Origin: Mercenaria mercenaria
Taxonomy: Eukaryota; Mollusca; Bivalvia; Venerida; Veneridae
Direction of reading: 5' to 3'
Assembly: GCF_021730395.1 (NCBI RefSeq)
Contig: NC_069369.1
Span: 66,429,501 to 66,493,500, forward strand
Length of the DNA stretch: 64,000 bases
This document shows positions 47,022 through 58,884 of this stretch, piece after piece. A model generated the notes under the pieces. It was not told where the DNA came from. It was given only the letters and a program-made list of their open reading frames with translations, and searched no databases. Position 1 is the first letter of the stretch, and every line of letters begins with the position of its first letter. A program made the translations under genes and the position numbers.

Positions 47022-48487
47022 CAAGAGGACCATGATGGTCCTGAATCGCTCACCTCCTTCCACATGACCCAGTTTTGAGTATGACGTCGTTTTTTCTATC
47101 ATCTGACATAGTGACCTAGTTTTTAAGCTCATGTGACCCAGTTTTGAACTTGACCTAGATATTATCAAGATAAAAATTCTGACCAATTTTCATGAAGATC
47201 CATTGAAAAATATGGTCTCTAGAGAGGTCAAAAGATTTTAATAATTTTAGACCTACTGACCTAGTTTTTGACCGCAGTTGACCCAATTTCAAACTTGACC
47301 TAGATATCATCAAGATGAACATTTAGACAAACTTTCATACAGATCCCATGAAAAGTATGGCCTCTAGAGAGGTCACAAGGTTTTTCTATTTTTAGACCTA
47401 ATGACCTAGTTTATGACTGCACATGACCCTGTTTCGAACTTGACCTAGATATCATCAAGATGAACATTCAGACCAATTTTCATACAGATCCCATGAAAAA
47501 TATGGCCTTAAGAGAGGTCACAAGGTTTTTCTATTATTTGACCTACTGACCTAGTTTTTGATGGCACCTGACCCACTTTCAAATTTGACCTAGATATCAT
47601 CAAGATGAACATTCAGACCAATTTTCATACAGATCCCATGAAAAATATGGCCTCTAGAGAGGTCACAAGGTTTTTCTATTATTTGACCTACTGACCTAGT
47701 TTTTGACCGCACGTGACCCACTTTCGAACTTGACCTAGATATCATCAAGGTGAACATTCTGACCAATTTTCATGAAGATCTCATGAAATATATGGCCTCT
47801 AGAGAGGTCACAAGGTTTTTCTATTTTTAGACCTACTAACCTAGTTTTTGACTGCACATGACCCAGTTTCAAACTTGACCTAGATATCATCAAAATGAAC
47901 ATTCAGACCAACTTTCATACAGATCCCATGAAAAATATGGCCTCTAGAGAGGTCACAAGGTTTTTCTATTATTTGACCTACTGACCTAGTTTTTGAAGGC
48001 ACGTGACCCAGTTTCAAACTTGACCTAGATATTATCAAGGTGAACAATCTGACCAATTTTCATGAAGATCTTGTGAAATATATGGCCTCTAGAGAGGTCA
48101 CAAGGTTTTTCTATTTTTAGACCTACTGACCTAGTTTTTGACGGCACGTGACCCAGTTTCGAACTTGACCTAAATATCACCAAGGTGAACATTCTGACCA
48201 AGTTTCATGAAGATCTTGTGAAATATATGGCCTCTAGAGAGGTCACAAGGTTTTTCTATTTTTAGACCTACTGACCTAGTTTTTGATGGCACGTGACCCA
48301 GTTTCGAACTTGACCTAGATATCATCAAGATGAACATTCTGACCAATTTTCATAAAGATCCCATGAAAAATGTGACCTTTTAGAGTGGTCACAAGCAAAA
48401 GTTTACGGACGCACGCACGGACGGACGGACGACGGACACCGCGCGATCACAAAAGCTCACCTTGTCACTTTGTGACAGGTGAGCTAA
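47022..48487 (+). mobile_element. Helitron-like tandem-repeat element E (simple, whole copy)
   Basis: CAAGAGGACCATGATGGTCC at the start, GTGACAGGTGAGCTAA at the end, nine to ten monomers of about 145 bp between. It is uninterrupted and serves as reference for the insertion sites in A and B. Before the 3' hairpin is a 'cacgcacggacggacggacg' stretch that all copies share in some form. Confidence 0.85.
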
Positions 48488-51400
48488 AAAGGCCTGTGAC
48501 ATATGGTGCCCCTCCCCCTCCTCTTCCTGTCACTGTACATGGTTTCATGATTCTAGATGAAATATTTCAAAGGTAACTGCAACACAAACTCTTAAGCACT
48601 TCATTACTCCGGTATGGCTGTGTGAAATCCCAGTTAAAATACTAGGTGCACAACTTCACGTGCTGAATGAAAATCCTGTCAGGTTCGATGACTCTGGTTC
48701 AAATACTTTTTGAGATTTGCATGACACAAATTCAGATGTGTGGACAGACGGACAGACAAGGGCAACTCAAAGTGTCAAGTAAGAACCATTGCTCTTTACT
48801 CAAGATCAAGTTCAGAAAAGACCGAACCTACGTACAACACATTCACATATGAATTCTCATACCAAGTTTGGTATATGTATGTGCAGTTAAACAAGAGTTA
48901 CACTACATATAATGTTACATATACATGGAAATTTTGTACTAAATCAAGAGCACATAACTAAAAAAACTATATTCAAACCTCACCAGTTCTTTGACTTGAC
49001 AATAATTTTTCAAGAATACACATTCTGTGTAAAAATGACATGAGAAAATGCTAGAGTGAAATATAGCTTTTTTTAATTCAAAGGCATAAAGTTCTTAATC
49101 TACTAATCTAATCTGACCCACTATCAAATTCAAAAGAGATCTCACTGGTATATGCACACACATTTTGTCTATATATGATCAGGACTGGGTAAGAAAGGAA
49201 GGGTCTGAAATGTAAACACAGTGAAATATTGCATTTCTGATAAGGGCAAATAACTCTGGACTTACTATTCTGATCCAGCCAATAAGGAACCTTAAACAAA
49301 ATCTTATTGATATACACAGTCTGTGTAAAAATGAATCAGATTTGTGGAGAAATGACTGTGCTACAGCACAAACATAGTGAAAAAGTTTGTATTAATTTTT
49401 CAAATCACATCTGTAGTACAGGAGAAGTAGTCAAGGAGAAATAACTCTTCCAAAAACAATTTCAACAGAAAATGCCAATGACATGCAAAACTAGTTTTGG
49501 TACAGAACCTTCCTACAAAGTTGGCTGAAATCCCAATAGTGAATTCAAAAAGTAGTCCCAAAAACTTTTGTGACTGAGGTACACTACAGACAACACAAAA
49601 CCAATATATCTACCCATATATGGGGAGAAATAACTACTATCTGTGACAACTGTAATTTTAAAACAGATGATCTTAACATGTGCAGAGACATTAAATCAAT
49701 ATAAACTAATTTAACTGACAGTTACTTTATATCATACAGGAACATTTAAATGCTCCTAATGAAATCAATCATATATAAAAACGACTATTATGTGTCATTA
49801 CCCGATAGAAGATGAAGCACTTGCATCAGTTAAGCATGTTCAATTACCAAGATTCTGTCTTTCAAGCAGAGGGATGATTCCCATAATAATCAAGACTGCA
49901 GTACTGCTGTCTTTTCTTGATAAAATTTACTCTGAATTCAAGTTTGAGATAAACAGAAGTGCCCCTGCTTGTTTTTTTTTTTATACCATATAGCGGGTTA
50001 TTTCTATGGGGGGGAATATTTCTGCGTTTCTGCGGTCTCTCGGTAGAATCGCAAAAATATTTCCAGCAGAATATTCATCCAGCAAAAAATTAAAACGCAA
50101 AAATATCTGCATTTTTTTTTCATCATGGTTGTTTCACAATATGTTACCCGAGGAAATCATAAGTTCACAATGGCATGGTCTAATTATATGAAATTACCGT
50201 CTTCATCTAACAATTACCGATAATGGTATAATTATGTGTGATGGTCAATCAAAGTCCTAACTGTTAACCCCTCAGAAAATGTTTCTTTTTTTAATTTTGT
50301 TTGTTTGTTTGATTTTTTTTTGTGTGAATGTAATTAACTGAGTGAACTTCACTTGAGTTGTTCTTATTAATTCCTTATGATAATCTTCCGAGCTATACCT
50401 TAGTAACCTTTATATAGGCATTGTACCTAATTTAAAGAATATTTAAAAAATGAAATAAAAAAGTAAATATTGTCATATATGATGCCATTGCATGATACAA
50501 CAACTTTTATTTTCAATGTTCTGTCATCAGTAATGGAATAATGTTCAAAAGATGATCAACAACAAATAGTCCTACCTGTGTAAAGGGAAGGTAACTGTGT
50601 AACTAAATATTGGTTACTTAAGACAGTACTAGTTATCTCCCTTATCAATTTGCATATAAAGTGTCAGAATTGACCCTAAATTGACCTATGGTCTGTTTCA
50701 CGTAGCAATCAAAGAAAACACTGATGTTCTTAAATATTTATTTAATTCTGTTTATATGAAATATAATGATTATATAATGTTTTATGAAAATAGTACAAGT
50801 ATGTTAATAAAGTGATAAGTATGTGGTATTGCACTTTGTTGACAGTAAAAAATATGAATTATATAAAAATGGACATTTTCATGAGAAAAAGAACATATAG
50901 CTACAATTCATTAAAAACATAAGATAATAACAAATAAGCCAACCAATTTCTAGGAAAAGGCAACTTCATAGTAACAGAGAAAACCAAAAAGTACTGGAAA
51001 AGAGGTCAAATGTTGCCTTGTAGTACTACTTCTTAATGTTTGAATAATGCCAGTTCAAATCAAAATACAACATTATTGGAAACTTTTATGAGTTTTTTAT
51101 AAGTTTTATGAAGGCTGCTAAAGACCAGTAGCCTGTAATGTGATATAAAATCTGAAATACAAAACGTTTGACTAGTACAGTGGTGACATCACTTTTAAAG
51201 TAACCATGCCACTATCAGAGTTGACAGGGAACTTAAGGAAATTAACCTGCAAAGTTTCGTGAAGACTAATTAATAATATATTGTCCAGACAAAAAAATCA
51301 GGACAGGCACAGGCACACCATTTGGACAACTAAGTCTTCATTTCCGTAAACTCGCACAACAAAAAGTAATGACAATATAAAATACTGAAAACATACTCAT

Positions 51401-51644
51401 GACAAGTACAAAAGGGCCAACATTTCTGAGTCATAGAACTTTATGATCTTATGATGCTTAATGAGGTAACATGTTACACAAAATATTGCTATGGTAAGAA
51501 AAGGGCAATAATTATGAAAAAAGCCGAATGCAGTTATGTAACTAGTGCATTTAATGTCAGATTATTACAGTTTGCAATTGTAAGAAGTTTAATACATTTT
51601 TCATTAACAAAGTGGAAGGTGTTTTAGGTATTTTTATGACAAAA
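48488..51644. other. Long intron stretch, mostly unassigned
   Basis: Weak repeat phrases (gacagacggacagac at 48740; 'gggcaaataactctgga' near 49245) hint at an old dispersed element at 48.6-49.65 kb. A fragment with 'tatagcgggttatttctatg' and 'gcgtttctgcgg' at 49990-50115 recurs inverted at 57005-57140 and is probably a short MITE. No exon can be supported. Confidence 0.4.
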
Positions 51645-52115
51645 CATGTCTCCCACCTATGTATACCTTTATGCTATGGCGGCTATTTTGTGCAGCAAAA
51701 TGGAAAGTGTCGCTGATATGCAAAAATATACTTGATACTGATCACTCCTGTGAAGTTTCATCAAAATCTGTTAAGTAGTTTTGACCTATGAAAGCCGACA
51801 AGATTTTTCTACTTTTAGCTCTGGCTGCAATTTAGTGCATCGAAACGAAACGTGCAATCGATATGCACAACACTATGCTTGGTACTGGTCAGTCCTGTGA
51901 AGTTTTATCAAAATCTGGCCAGCAACTTGTCCTCTTAAAGCCAGACAGGCTTAATGCGGATAGACGAGAAGGCATAAACAATACCTCTTCCCACCTTTAG
52001 ATGAGACATAATTCCGAGATAAAACCTTACATACAACACTTTACAAAATCAGGATGCTAAAAAATGGATGTGCAATACCTCTACCTATCCTTCAGTGAAA
52101 CGAAAAAGGACAAAA
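51645..52115 (+). repeat. Decayed dispersed repeat related to 29743-30104, plus a family 3 tail
   Basis: 'atgtctcccacctatgtata', 'ctattttgtgcagcaaaatg' and 'cactcctgtgaagtttcatc' match the repeat at 29.7 kb. After it, 52016-52115 resembles the 3' part of the family 3 elements (cttacatacaa..caatacctctacctatcctt). Confidence 0.55.
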
Positions 52116-52321
52116 CACAAGTAATATGGAGGAGTTATGGGCCATGACATGTACGATAAACATATGTTTTAAGACTGAAGAAAATGCATTGAATAGTTCA
52201 AAAATTTACATCAGCGTTTCAGTTCAATATAAACTTTGTCACACTAAAATGATATTGCAATTATAATGACCAATCACTTTTTAGATTAATGAAGGAGAAA
52301 AACAATTTATGCCAACTTTAA

Positions 52322-53968
52322 ATTTCTCCTCTATTATTTTCACTCTTCCTTGAGGATTTAGAGTTATATTTACTTGAGGGTGTTAACAGTGGTTTAACCT
52401 TGGATGACATATCATTTATTTTGATGCTGTTTGCTGACGATATGGTTATCCTTGGTAAAACTCCATCTGATCTCCAACGAAGTTTAGATCTTTTAAATGT
52501 GTATTGTAAAAATTGGAATCTACAAGTCAATCCAGACAAAAGTAAGATTGTTGTATTTAGGAAGAGGGGTCCATTGAAATTAACCGAAAAATGGACGTAT
52601 AATAATATGCCCTTAGAAACTGTCGATAACTTCAATTATTTGGGGACCGTATTTAATTACACTGGTACGTTTTTATTAAATCAAGAAACGCTAGCAGGGA
52701 AAGGATTAAAAGCTTTAAATGTTTTGTTAGCGAATACAAGTAAATTTTCCTTAAAACCTAAAACTCTATGTCAGTTATTTGACGCCTTTGTTGGCTCTAC
52801 ACTAAACTATGCATGCGAAGTCTGGGGTTTTGGTAAATCTAAAGAGATTGAACGAATACATCTTAAGTTTTGCAAACTATTGTTACATGTTAAAACATCA
52901 TCTTGCAATATGGGTGTATATGGGGAACTGGGAAGGTATCCGCTATTTATTAATAGATATATACGCATAATTAAATATTGGTGCAAAATTATTCATTCTA
53001 AAAACATTTTTGTTAAGTATTTATATGAAGCAATGTTGGATGGTTGTAACAGAGGAGTTAAAAATTGGGCTAGTAATGTTAAGATGCTGTTAGATACCTA
53101 TGGTTTTTCATATATTTGGAATAATCCATTATATTATAACTTGAAATCTTTCCACTTACAGTTTAAACAACGCATAATCGACGTTTTTGTTCAAAATTGG
53201 AATAATAGCCTTTCCAACAGTCGTTCTTTGTTTGCATATAGAACTTTTAAATGTGTTTTTGAGTTTGAAAAATATTTAGATCTATTACCTAATAAATATA
53301 GAATTGCTACGTCAAGATTGAGATTATCTTCCCATCAATTACGTATTGAATCTGGACGTTATGGTGCTGATAGAATAGACCGCAATTTACGTATTTGTAA
53401 CTTTTGTCATACTGGTGATATTGAAGATGAATATCATTTTATAATAATTTGTCCTTTTTACAGAGATATCAGAAAGATGTATATCAAACCATATTTCTAT
53501 GTAAGACCAAGTGTTTTGAAATTTACTGAACTTATGAGCACTACACAACATTCAGCGCTCTTGAAACTTGGAAAGTTTGTATATCATGCCTTCTTATTAC
53601 GTCAGTCGAATGAACTAGCTGTTGCATAGTTTCTTAGTATTATGTACGATATTGTCTTTATATAATATTACAATAACCAATAAGGATACCTATACAATGA
53701 TTATTTCACAAATATTGTCAATCATATATCTTGTTCCATGTTATGTTATTCCAATTCAAGAAATGCTTAATTACTTACATCAATATATAATTAAAAATTT
53801 TGAGTTTCAACCTCACGTATTGTTAGCTTCAGCATATTTTTGAAGGTTTACGATATTTATGATGTTCTATGTGTAAACTTGTCACTATAATTATGTTTAT
53901 ATGTTTTCCTGTATGTAACTAGAAACAGTATCTGTTTACGTTACAAATAATAAAATAAATTGAATTGG

Positions 53969-54009
<41 letters not shown>
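52322..54009 (+). mobile_element. 5'-truncated LINE with open reverse transcriptase C-half and poly-A
   Basis: A single open frame to 53629 begins inside the reverse transcriptase palm (SPLLFSLFLEDLELYL, then LMLFADDMVILG with the FADD catalytic box), continues through thumb and connector (NPDKSKIVVFRKRG; FNYLGTVFNYTG) and ends with a Cys/His knuckle (ICNFCHTGDIEDEYHF..CPFY). After the stop come about 340 bp of 3' UTR and 41 A residues (53969-54009). 'tttaaa' on both sides may be a short target duplication. The intact frame suggests a recent insertion. Jockey/I-type clade likely, not certain. Confidence 0.85.
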
Positions 54010-54012
<3 letters not shown>

Positions 54013-56155
54013 AAACTTACAACTTTAAAAACGAAAATTATCAAACGTTTTACTGTGGTATTGCATGAAATTAAATTTTGTCACCATACAAATAAATAAT
54101 TATAAATAATTAATGATTTTAATAATTCTGATAACTATGATCTCAAGTTTGATTTGTGAACATACTGTGCTATAAACTGAGACAAAACAGTACTGATACA
54201 CTACAAGACACAGTATTTTGTAAATTATAACAGTGTAATGTTTACATATTCTCAAAGTTTCTGAATCACATTTACATGCACAGTTGGACAGGACTTGTTG
54301 CTCTCTACATATGCGTCCTACAATAACAGCAAATATGTAACAAAATTGATTCAGAAGGCTCTTCTATACTAAACTGTGCAAGCTGCAGACACTGATCTTG
54401 AACAATAGCTGAACGGTGACACTGAAGATTTCACAGGTATATATCTGAAGAAAGAAATGCATAATGTAGTAACTCTGTATTCGAGGTGTCTGCAGCTCTT
54501 TAATATTCAAAATATGTATATTTCTGAATAACAGGTAGAATAAAAGTGTTACTGGATTAATAAACCTTCAACATATCTTATGCATAAGACCCATTTTAGT
54601 AGAATATATCAAGAGGCCAATAGTGACCCTAAGTCACTCACTTGACCTTACTATTTGACCTAAAATATATGTATGACACACTATGTATTTTAGAATATTA
54701 TGATGGCAGGCTATATTTTATTCTATATCTTAAATACTTTGAAAATAACACACCTTATACTTGACATTTCATAAGTTATATCTTACATTCACCTTTTTAA
54801 GCTTATAACAATAGAATTGTGTTTACCTTTTTAATTAATTTTAGGAGGAAAATGTAAGATATTTGGAAAGTTACATTCATAAGTCTGTAATTATCTGGTA
54901 CTGTATAATTTCTTTTTGTAAGTATAAAGTTTATATATCATACTTGACTTTTGGTCTCATGTGAAACAAACTTTACACAAGCCTCTTGAAGTGATATATG
55001 CCAAATCAATAACTGAATTACATTGTAACTCTTTGAATATTGTAAACAATTACCTGAAGGTATAAATATCTGTGTTTAATTAAGTCATACAGATCAACAT
55101 TGGCATTCTCATCATATGAATCCACAGAACATTTTACACTGAAATAAAGAAACAACTTTCTACAAATTTTGTACTTCCATTACTGAAATTTACAGACTTT
55201 ACATTAAATTAGGACTCTAATCCATTGAAAACATGAAGTGACAGATATCAAGAAAACATTGCATTAAAGATATTTAAACAAAATGGTTATTGCTATACTG
55301 TGTTTAAAAGCTTTGAAACATGGTTAGTGGCCGACAATAGTAGTTCTTTTATCTCTGTATCATATGAAAGGCTAAGAGTTAAGGAGTCTGAATAGATATC
55401 TTTACCTAAGTCAAAATTTCTTGATTCAAAATGGTTGGCTGTACCATCCTTCATGAAACTTCATAAAATCTTTTTAACTACATTTACAATGTGTATCTGT
55501 AAAATGTTTATGGGAATGTAATTTTAATAACTGGCATTATATTTCCTTTGACAAGTTAAAGTTGTTAAAGAGTATCATTTGTACATCATTGTACCATCAG
55601 ACCATCTTTCACTTCTGTCAACCTGACTAGACATGCTGGACACCCTGAAATATATAAATGATAAAATCTGTGAAAAGACTCATCATGCAAAAACCATAAG
55701 ACCATCTTTATAAAATCACCTTAACCTAAAAAAAAATATTATTTCAAATTATTATTGTCCATAAAAGTACAATGTATCCCATCCATAATCATTACATGAC
55801 TCCTTATGTAATTTACCAGTTCATAGTTTGGAATGGCTTCCAGTCTAAATCCAGAAGTTGGAAGAAAAACAAATTATGAAAGTTTATTTATGGTGTCATT
55901 TAAAAGAATGACCTGCCTGTTAATTGTCAACTGTTTGCTCTTTTTAATATTGATAGGCAATTGCATTTTATCAAATGCTGTCTAATATATATATCAACTG
56001 TCAATAGTTTACAAGTGTTAATTAGATGTCACTGAATTGTTTACTTGTTTCAACATCATAAAGAGAGATAAAACTACATGTAAATTGTAAAACATTGTAT
56101 GAGATACCCTTACATCCTGTATAAATTGCCTTTAAAAAGAAAATACATAGAAGTA
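54010..56155. other. Intron stretch without recognised features
   Basis: AT-rich. It would contain the 3' UTR of the possible micro-gene above it. No further exon supported. Confidence 0.45.
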
Positions 56156-56246
56156 TTATCCCACAGTTTTGACTGTCCCTGCTCTATCTAACTTTTCAAG
56201 CTTCTGCAGCCACTTTAATGTGTCATCTGTTCGCTTGTACTTCTGT
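56156..56246 (-). CDS. Possible micro-gene, exon 2
   Basis: Acceptor cctcatttcag, then (R)QKYKRTDDTLKWLQKLEKLD, RAGTVKTVG and stop TAA at 56158-56156. The first base completes an Arg codon with CG of the exon at 56736, so phases agree. The strongly basic start and the amphipathic helix DDTLKWLQKLEKL look like real protein, not intron. No family recognised. It could also be an alternative or aborted exon of another transcript. Confidence 0.5.
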
Positions 56247-56710
56247 CTGAAATGAGGTAATTATAATATTTCAATAACTTATAATTATAAATATATTATG
56301 TTATTCTTTTCCTACAATTTGCAACAGTTTATTTCGAAAATTCATTTTATCTCAATTACATTCTGTTCTGACTACAGCTAAAATACATAGAACAGACTAT
56401 AAGATATTATAAGGTCAAAGGTCACCCTAAAAGGAAAAATCGGTAAACTTAGGCCCAGTTAATCACAGATGCTTTAAATAAGCTGTCATTTCACACAATA
56501 ATTTGCTATAGGGTTATGTATCTACAAACAAAAAACAAGAAAAAACAAATTAATAGAAAGAACATTTTGGGCAATTTAAAAAGCGACAATGAAAGCGAAA
56601 GTAGAAAGTTTTAAAATATTTTCTTATCAACTTTTCTTTCATAATTTCCATTTAAAGCGGAACAGTTTACTTTCATACTATATTGAATAATCCATAAACA
56701 TTATACTTAC

Positions 56711-56736
56711 CGTTTAAATGCATGAAAAATCCTCAT
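56711..56736 (-). CDS. Possible micro-gene, exon 1 (start codon)
   Basis: GGTACC ATG AGG ATT TTT CAT GCA TTT AAA CG|GTAAGTAT: MRIFHAFK plus a split Arg and a consensus donor. Joined to exon 2 it encodes 38 residues, MRIFHAFKRQKYKRTDDTLK and WLQKLEKLDRAGTVKTVG. It lies inside a channel-gene intron on the same strand. The upstream 100 bp has promoter-like sites (56786-56835). Confidence 0.5.
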
Positions 56737-56785
56737 GGTACCCGTAAACTTATAATTTGTTGATAACCTCTCAGTTTTCGGCCGA

Positions 56786-56835
56786 TTTCACGTGAAAATA
56801 CGAAACCGGTGTTGACATAAATGTTCTACTTCCGG
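56786..56835 (-). promoter_or_regulatory. Promoter-like cluster upstream of the possible micro-gene
   Basis: A 12-base palindrome TTTCACGTGAAA (E-box core CACGTG) lies at 56786-56797 and an ETS-type CCGGAAGT (on the minus strand) at 56835-56828, 50-100 bp before the ATG. The local sequence is richer in CpG than the surrounding intron. ETS and TCACGTGA motifs at such distances are common in animal core promoters. Confidence 0.45.
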
Positions 56836-57268
56836 CGGTATTCGATTGTGTAAATCGACACTAGTACTATGTCTACTTTATACTTGTGTAACTGTTATGC
56901 CGATATACCGTAGTGTGCAGTTGTAGTATGTACAATTGCTGTTGGACTTATATTTGTTCAATTCACATATGATTATATCCTACAATGTATTCATTAAAAG
57001 CAGTATCGAAAACGCAAAAATTTCACTTCCTTTTATGTGTGAAAACGCAAAAATTAAACACGCAGAAATTTCTTTCACAATTTTTTGGACCAAAACGCAG
57101 AATATTTTGACCGCAGAAATAACCCGCTATACGGTATACAAGCGAAACAATCTGATTTTCAAAATGTACTGTCTGAAAAACATACTTTTGCTTGTCTTTG
57201 ACATTAAACTTGTATAAAATCAATGAACTAGGTTGGATCTTTGGTTTTCCATTTATTTTCAGTCTTAC

Positions 57269-57409
57269 CTTGTCTTTACTGCCAAACATGCTCTGCTGCA
57301 GTAAAGGTTCCTCCCATTTTGCTTGCACAAACAGTTCAGCTTCAAATTGCTGGTTAATTGTATCAATATCATTAATCTTCAGGAATGTACACTTCAGTTC
57401 TACTAAAAC
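57269..57409 (-). CDS. Channel gene, exon for beta strands 1-2 of the ligand-binding domain
   Basis: Acceptor gcatgttgcag, donor AAG|GTAAGA; 141 nt, phase 0/0. It reads VLVELKCTFLKINDIDTINQ, QFEAELFVQAKWEEPLLQQS, MFGSKDK. The pattern I.DIDT..Q.F.A.LFVQ..W.DP.L is the usual start of the pLGIC extracellular domain. It follows ..AKRPDK and precedes DGEDLDK..WDP. Confidence 0.87.
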
Positions 57410-57664
57410 CTGCAACATGCACAAAACTTCAAAATTATGAAACTTTATCTAACATGGAAATAACTGGTTACATGTATGAAATTTGTAATCTAGGTTTCTG
57501 TTTGTATGTTCATTTTTCTATGCAGATCTCTAAACAAGTAGCCTGAGGTTAGACATGAATGCAGATATCATTCACCTGACAATTAACAACAAACACTTTG
57601 GATGGAACCAGTTGTGGATCTATGCTTGTAGACAGATAACTGTATGCAAAAGGCATTATCAAAC

Positions 57665-57819
57665 CTTATCTGGTCTCTTTGCATCAGGAATGATAAAATC
57701 TGTATCATCTGGAAGTGGAGTTCTGTTGCTTGACCTGGATAAAGTATCCATAGTCTCCATGGCACATTGCATCACCTCAGTGTTCCTATCTATGGACTCC
57801 ACAAGTCGACTGAATAAAG
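57665..57819 (-). CDS. Channel gene, N-terminal helical exon
   Basis: The exon starts after ..catttaaag and reads (A)LFSRLVESIDRNTEVMQC, AMETMDTLSRSSNRTPLPDD, TDFIIPDAKRPDK, with donor AAG|GTTTGA; 155 nt. The G left over from the exon at 60249-60056 plus CT here gives Ala, which fixes the acceptor. An amphipathic helix (LVESIDRNTEVMQCAMETMDTL) is followed by a linker with one NRT sequon. This region is upstream of the conserved fold. Confidence 0.75.
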
Positions 57820-58246
57820 CTTTAAATGAAAGATAATAATATATTATAAAACTGAAATCTATTATTACTAATTCAGAAAATAACTTGGCCTCATAATTAG
57901 TGCTGTATAATCATTGTAATAAGAATGATAACAAGGTGATATAGGTATCTGTGTATTGTAATTTGTAGTATAGATACAGCGGTTTAACACTAACGGTGTC
58001 CCGCGGTCCCGAGGACACCAAAAAAGGGCAAAGGACTCCTAAACTCTCAAGCTGAGTGTTCCGTCGCGACTCTCATTTATTTCCAGTTGAAAAAAAAAAC
58101 GTAAACAACAAGAAAATCATGCATAAAAACACGTGTATCATTTAATATTGATTTTTTCCAATAACTACGATTTGCCAAAGAAAGATTTGTTATTTATAGT
58201 AACAACAAAGGAAAGTAATTCTAAAAAGAATTCTAACTCCATAAAA

Positions 58247-58884
58247 CAAGAGCTGTCAGAGGACAGCAACGCTCCACTATTCAACAGCCTTGTCGACTGA
58301 ATGAATACGAAAGTCGAAAAAGGGGCATAATTTTGTAAAAAAGCAAAATAGAGTTATGGACCTGTGCAATGTAAGTCAGTTTATCACAGTGAATAAGTGT
58401 GTGAAGTTTCAATCCATTCCCACAAGTGGTTACTGAGATACCAGCTTACATACAAAACCTGAACCAAAAATTTCTAAGTCGAAAAAGGGGCATAATTTTG
58501 TAAAAAAGCAAAATAGAGTTATGGGACCTGTGCAGTGTAAGTCAGTTTATCACAGTGAATAAGTGTGTGAAGTTTCAATCCATTCCCACAAGTGGTTACT
58601 GAGATACCAGCTTACATACAAAACCTTAACCAAAAATTTCTAAGTCGAAAAAGGGGCATAATTTTGTAAAAAAGCAGAATAGAGTTATGGGACCTGTGCA
58701 ATGTAAGTCAGTTTATCACAGTGAATAAGTGTGTGAAGTTTCAATCCATTCCCACATGTGGTTGCTGAGATACCAGCTTACATACAAAACTTAACCAAAT
58801 CGGGACGCGGACGCGGACGCCGACGCGGACGCCGACGCATGGGCGAGTCCAATAGCTCTACTATTCTATGAATAGTCGAGCTAA
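58247..58884 (+). mobile_element. Helitron-like tandem-repeat element, family 3 (compact copy)
   Basis: CAAGAGCTGTCAGAGGACAG at the start, then GCTCCACTATTCAA; the end is CTATGAATAGTCGAGCTAA. Three nearly identical units of about 169 bp lie between. Before the 3' end is a (gacgcg/gacgcc)n stretch. 638 bp. The units are so alike that the array must be young. Confidence 0.8.

Noticed and set aside
57555-57836. Plus-strand open frame of about 93 codons
   Set aside because: Shadow of the minus-strand exon 57819-57665, which matches its neighbours in phase.
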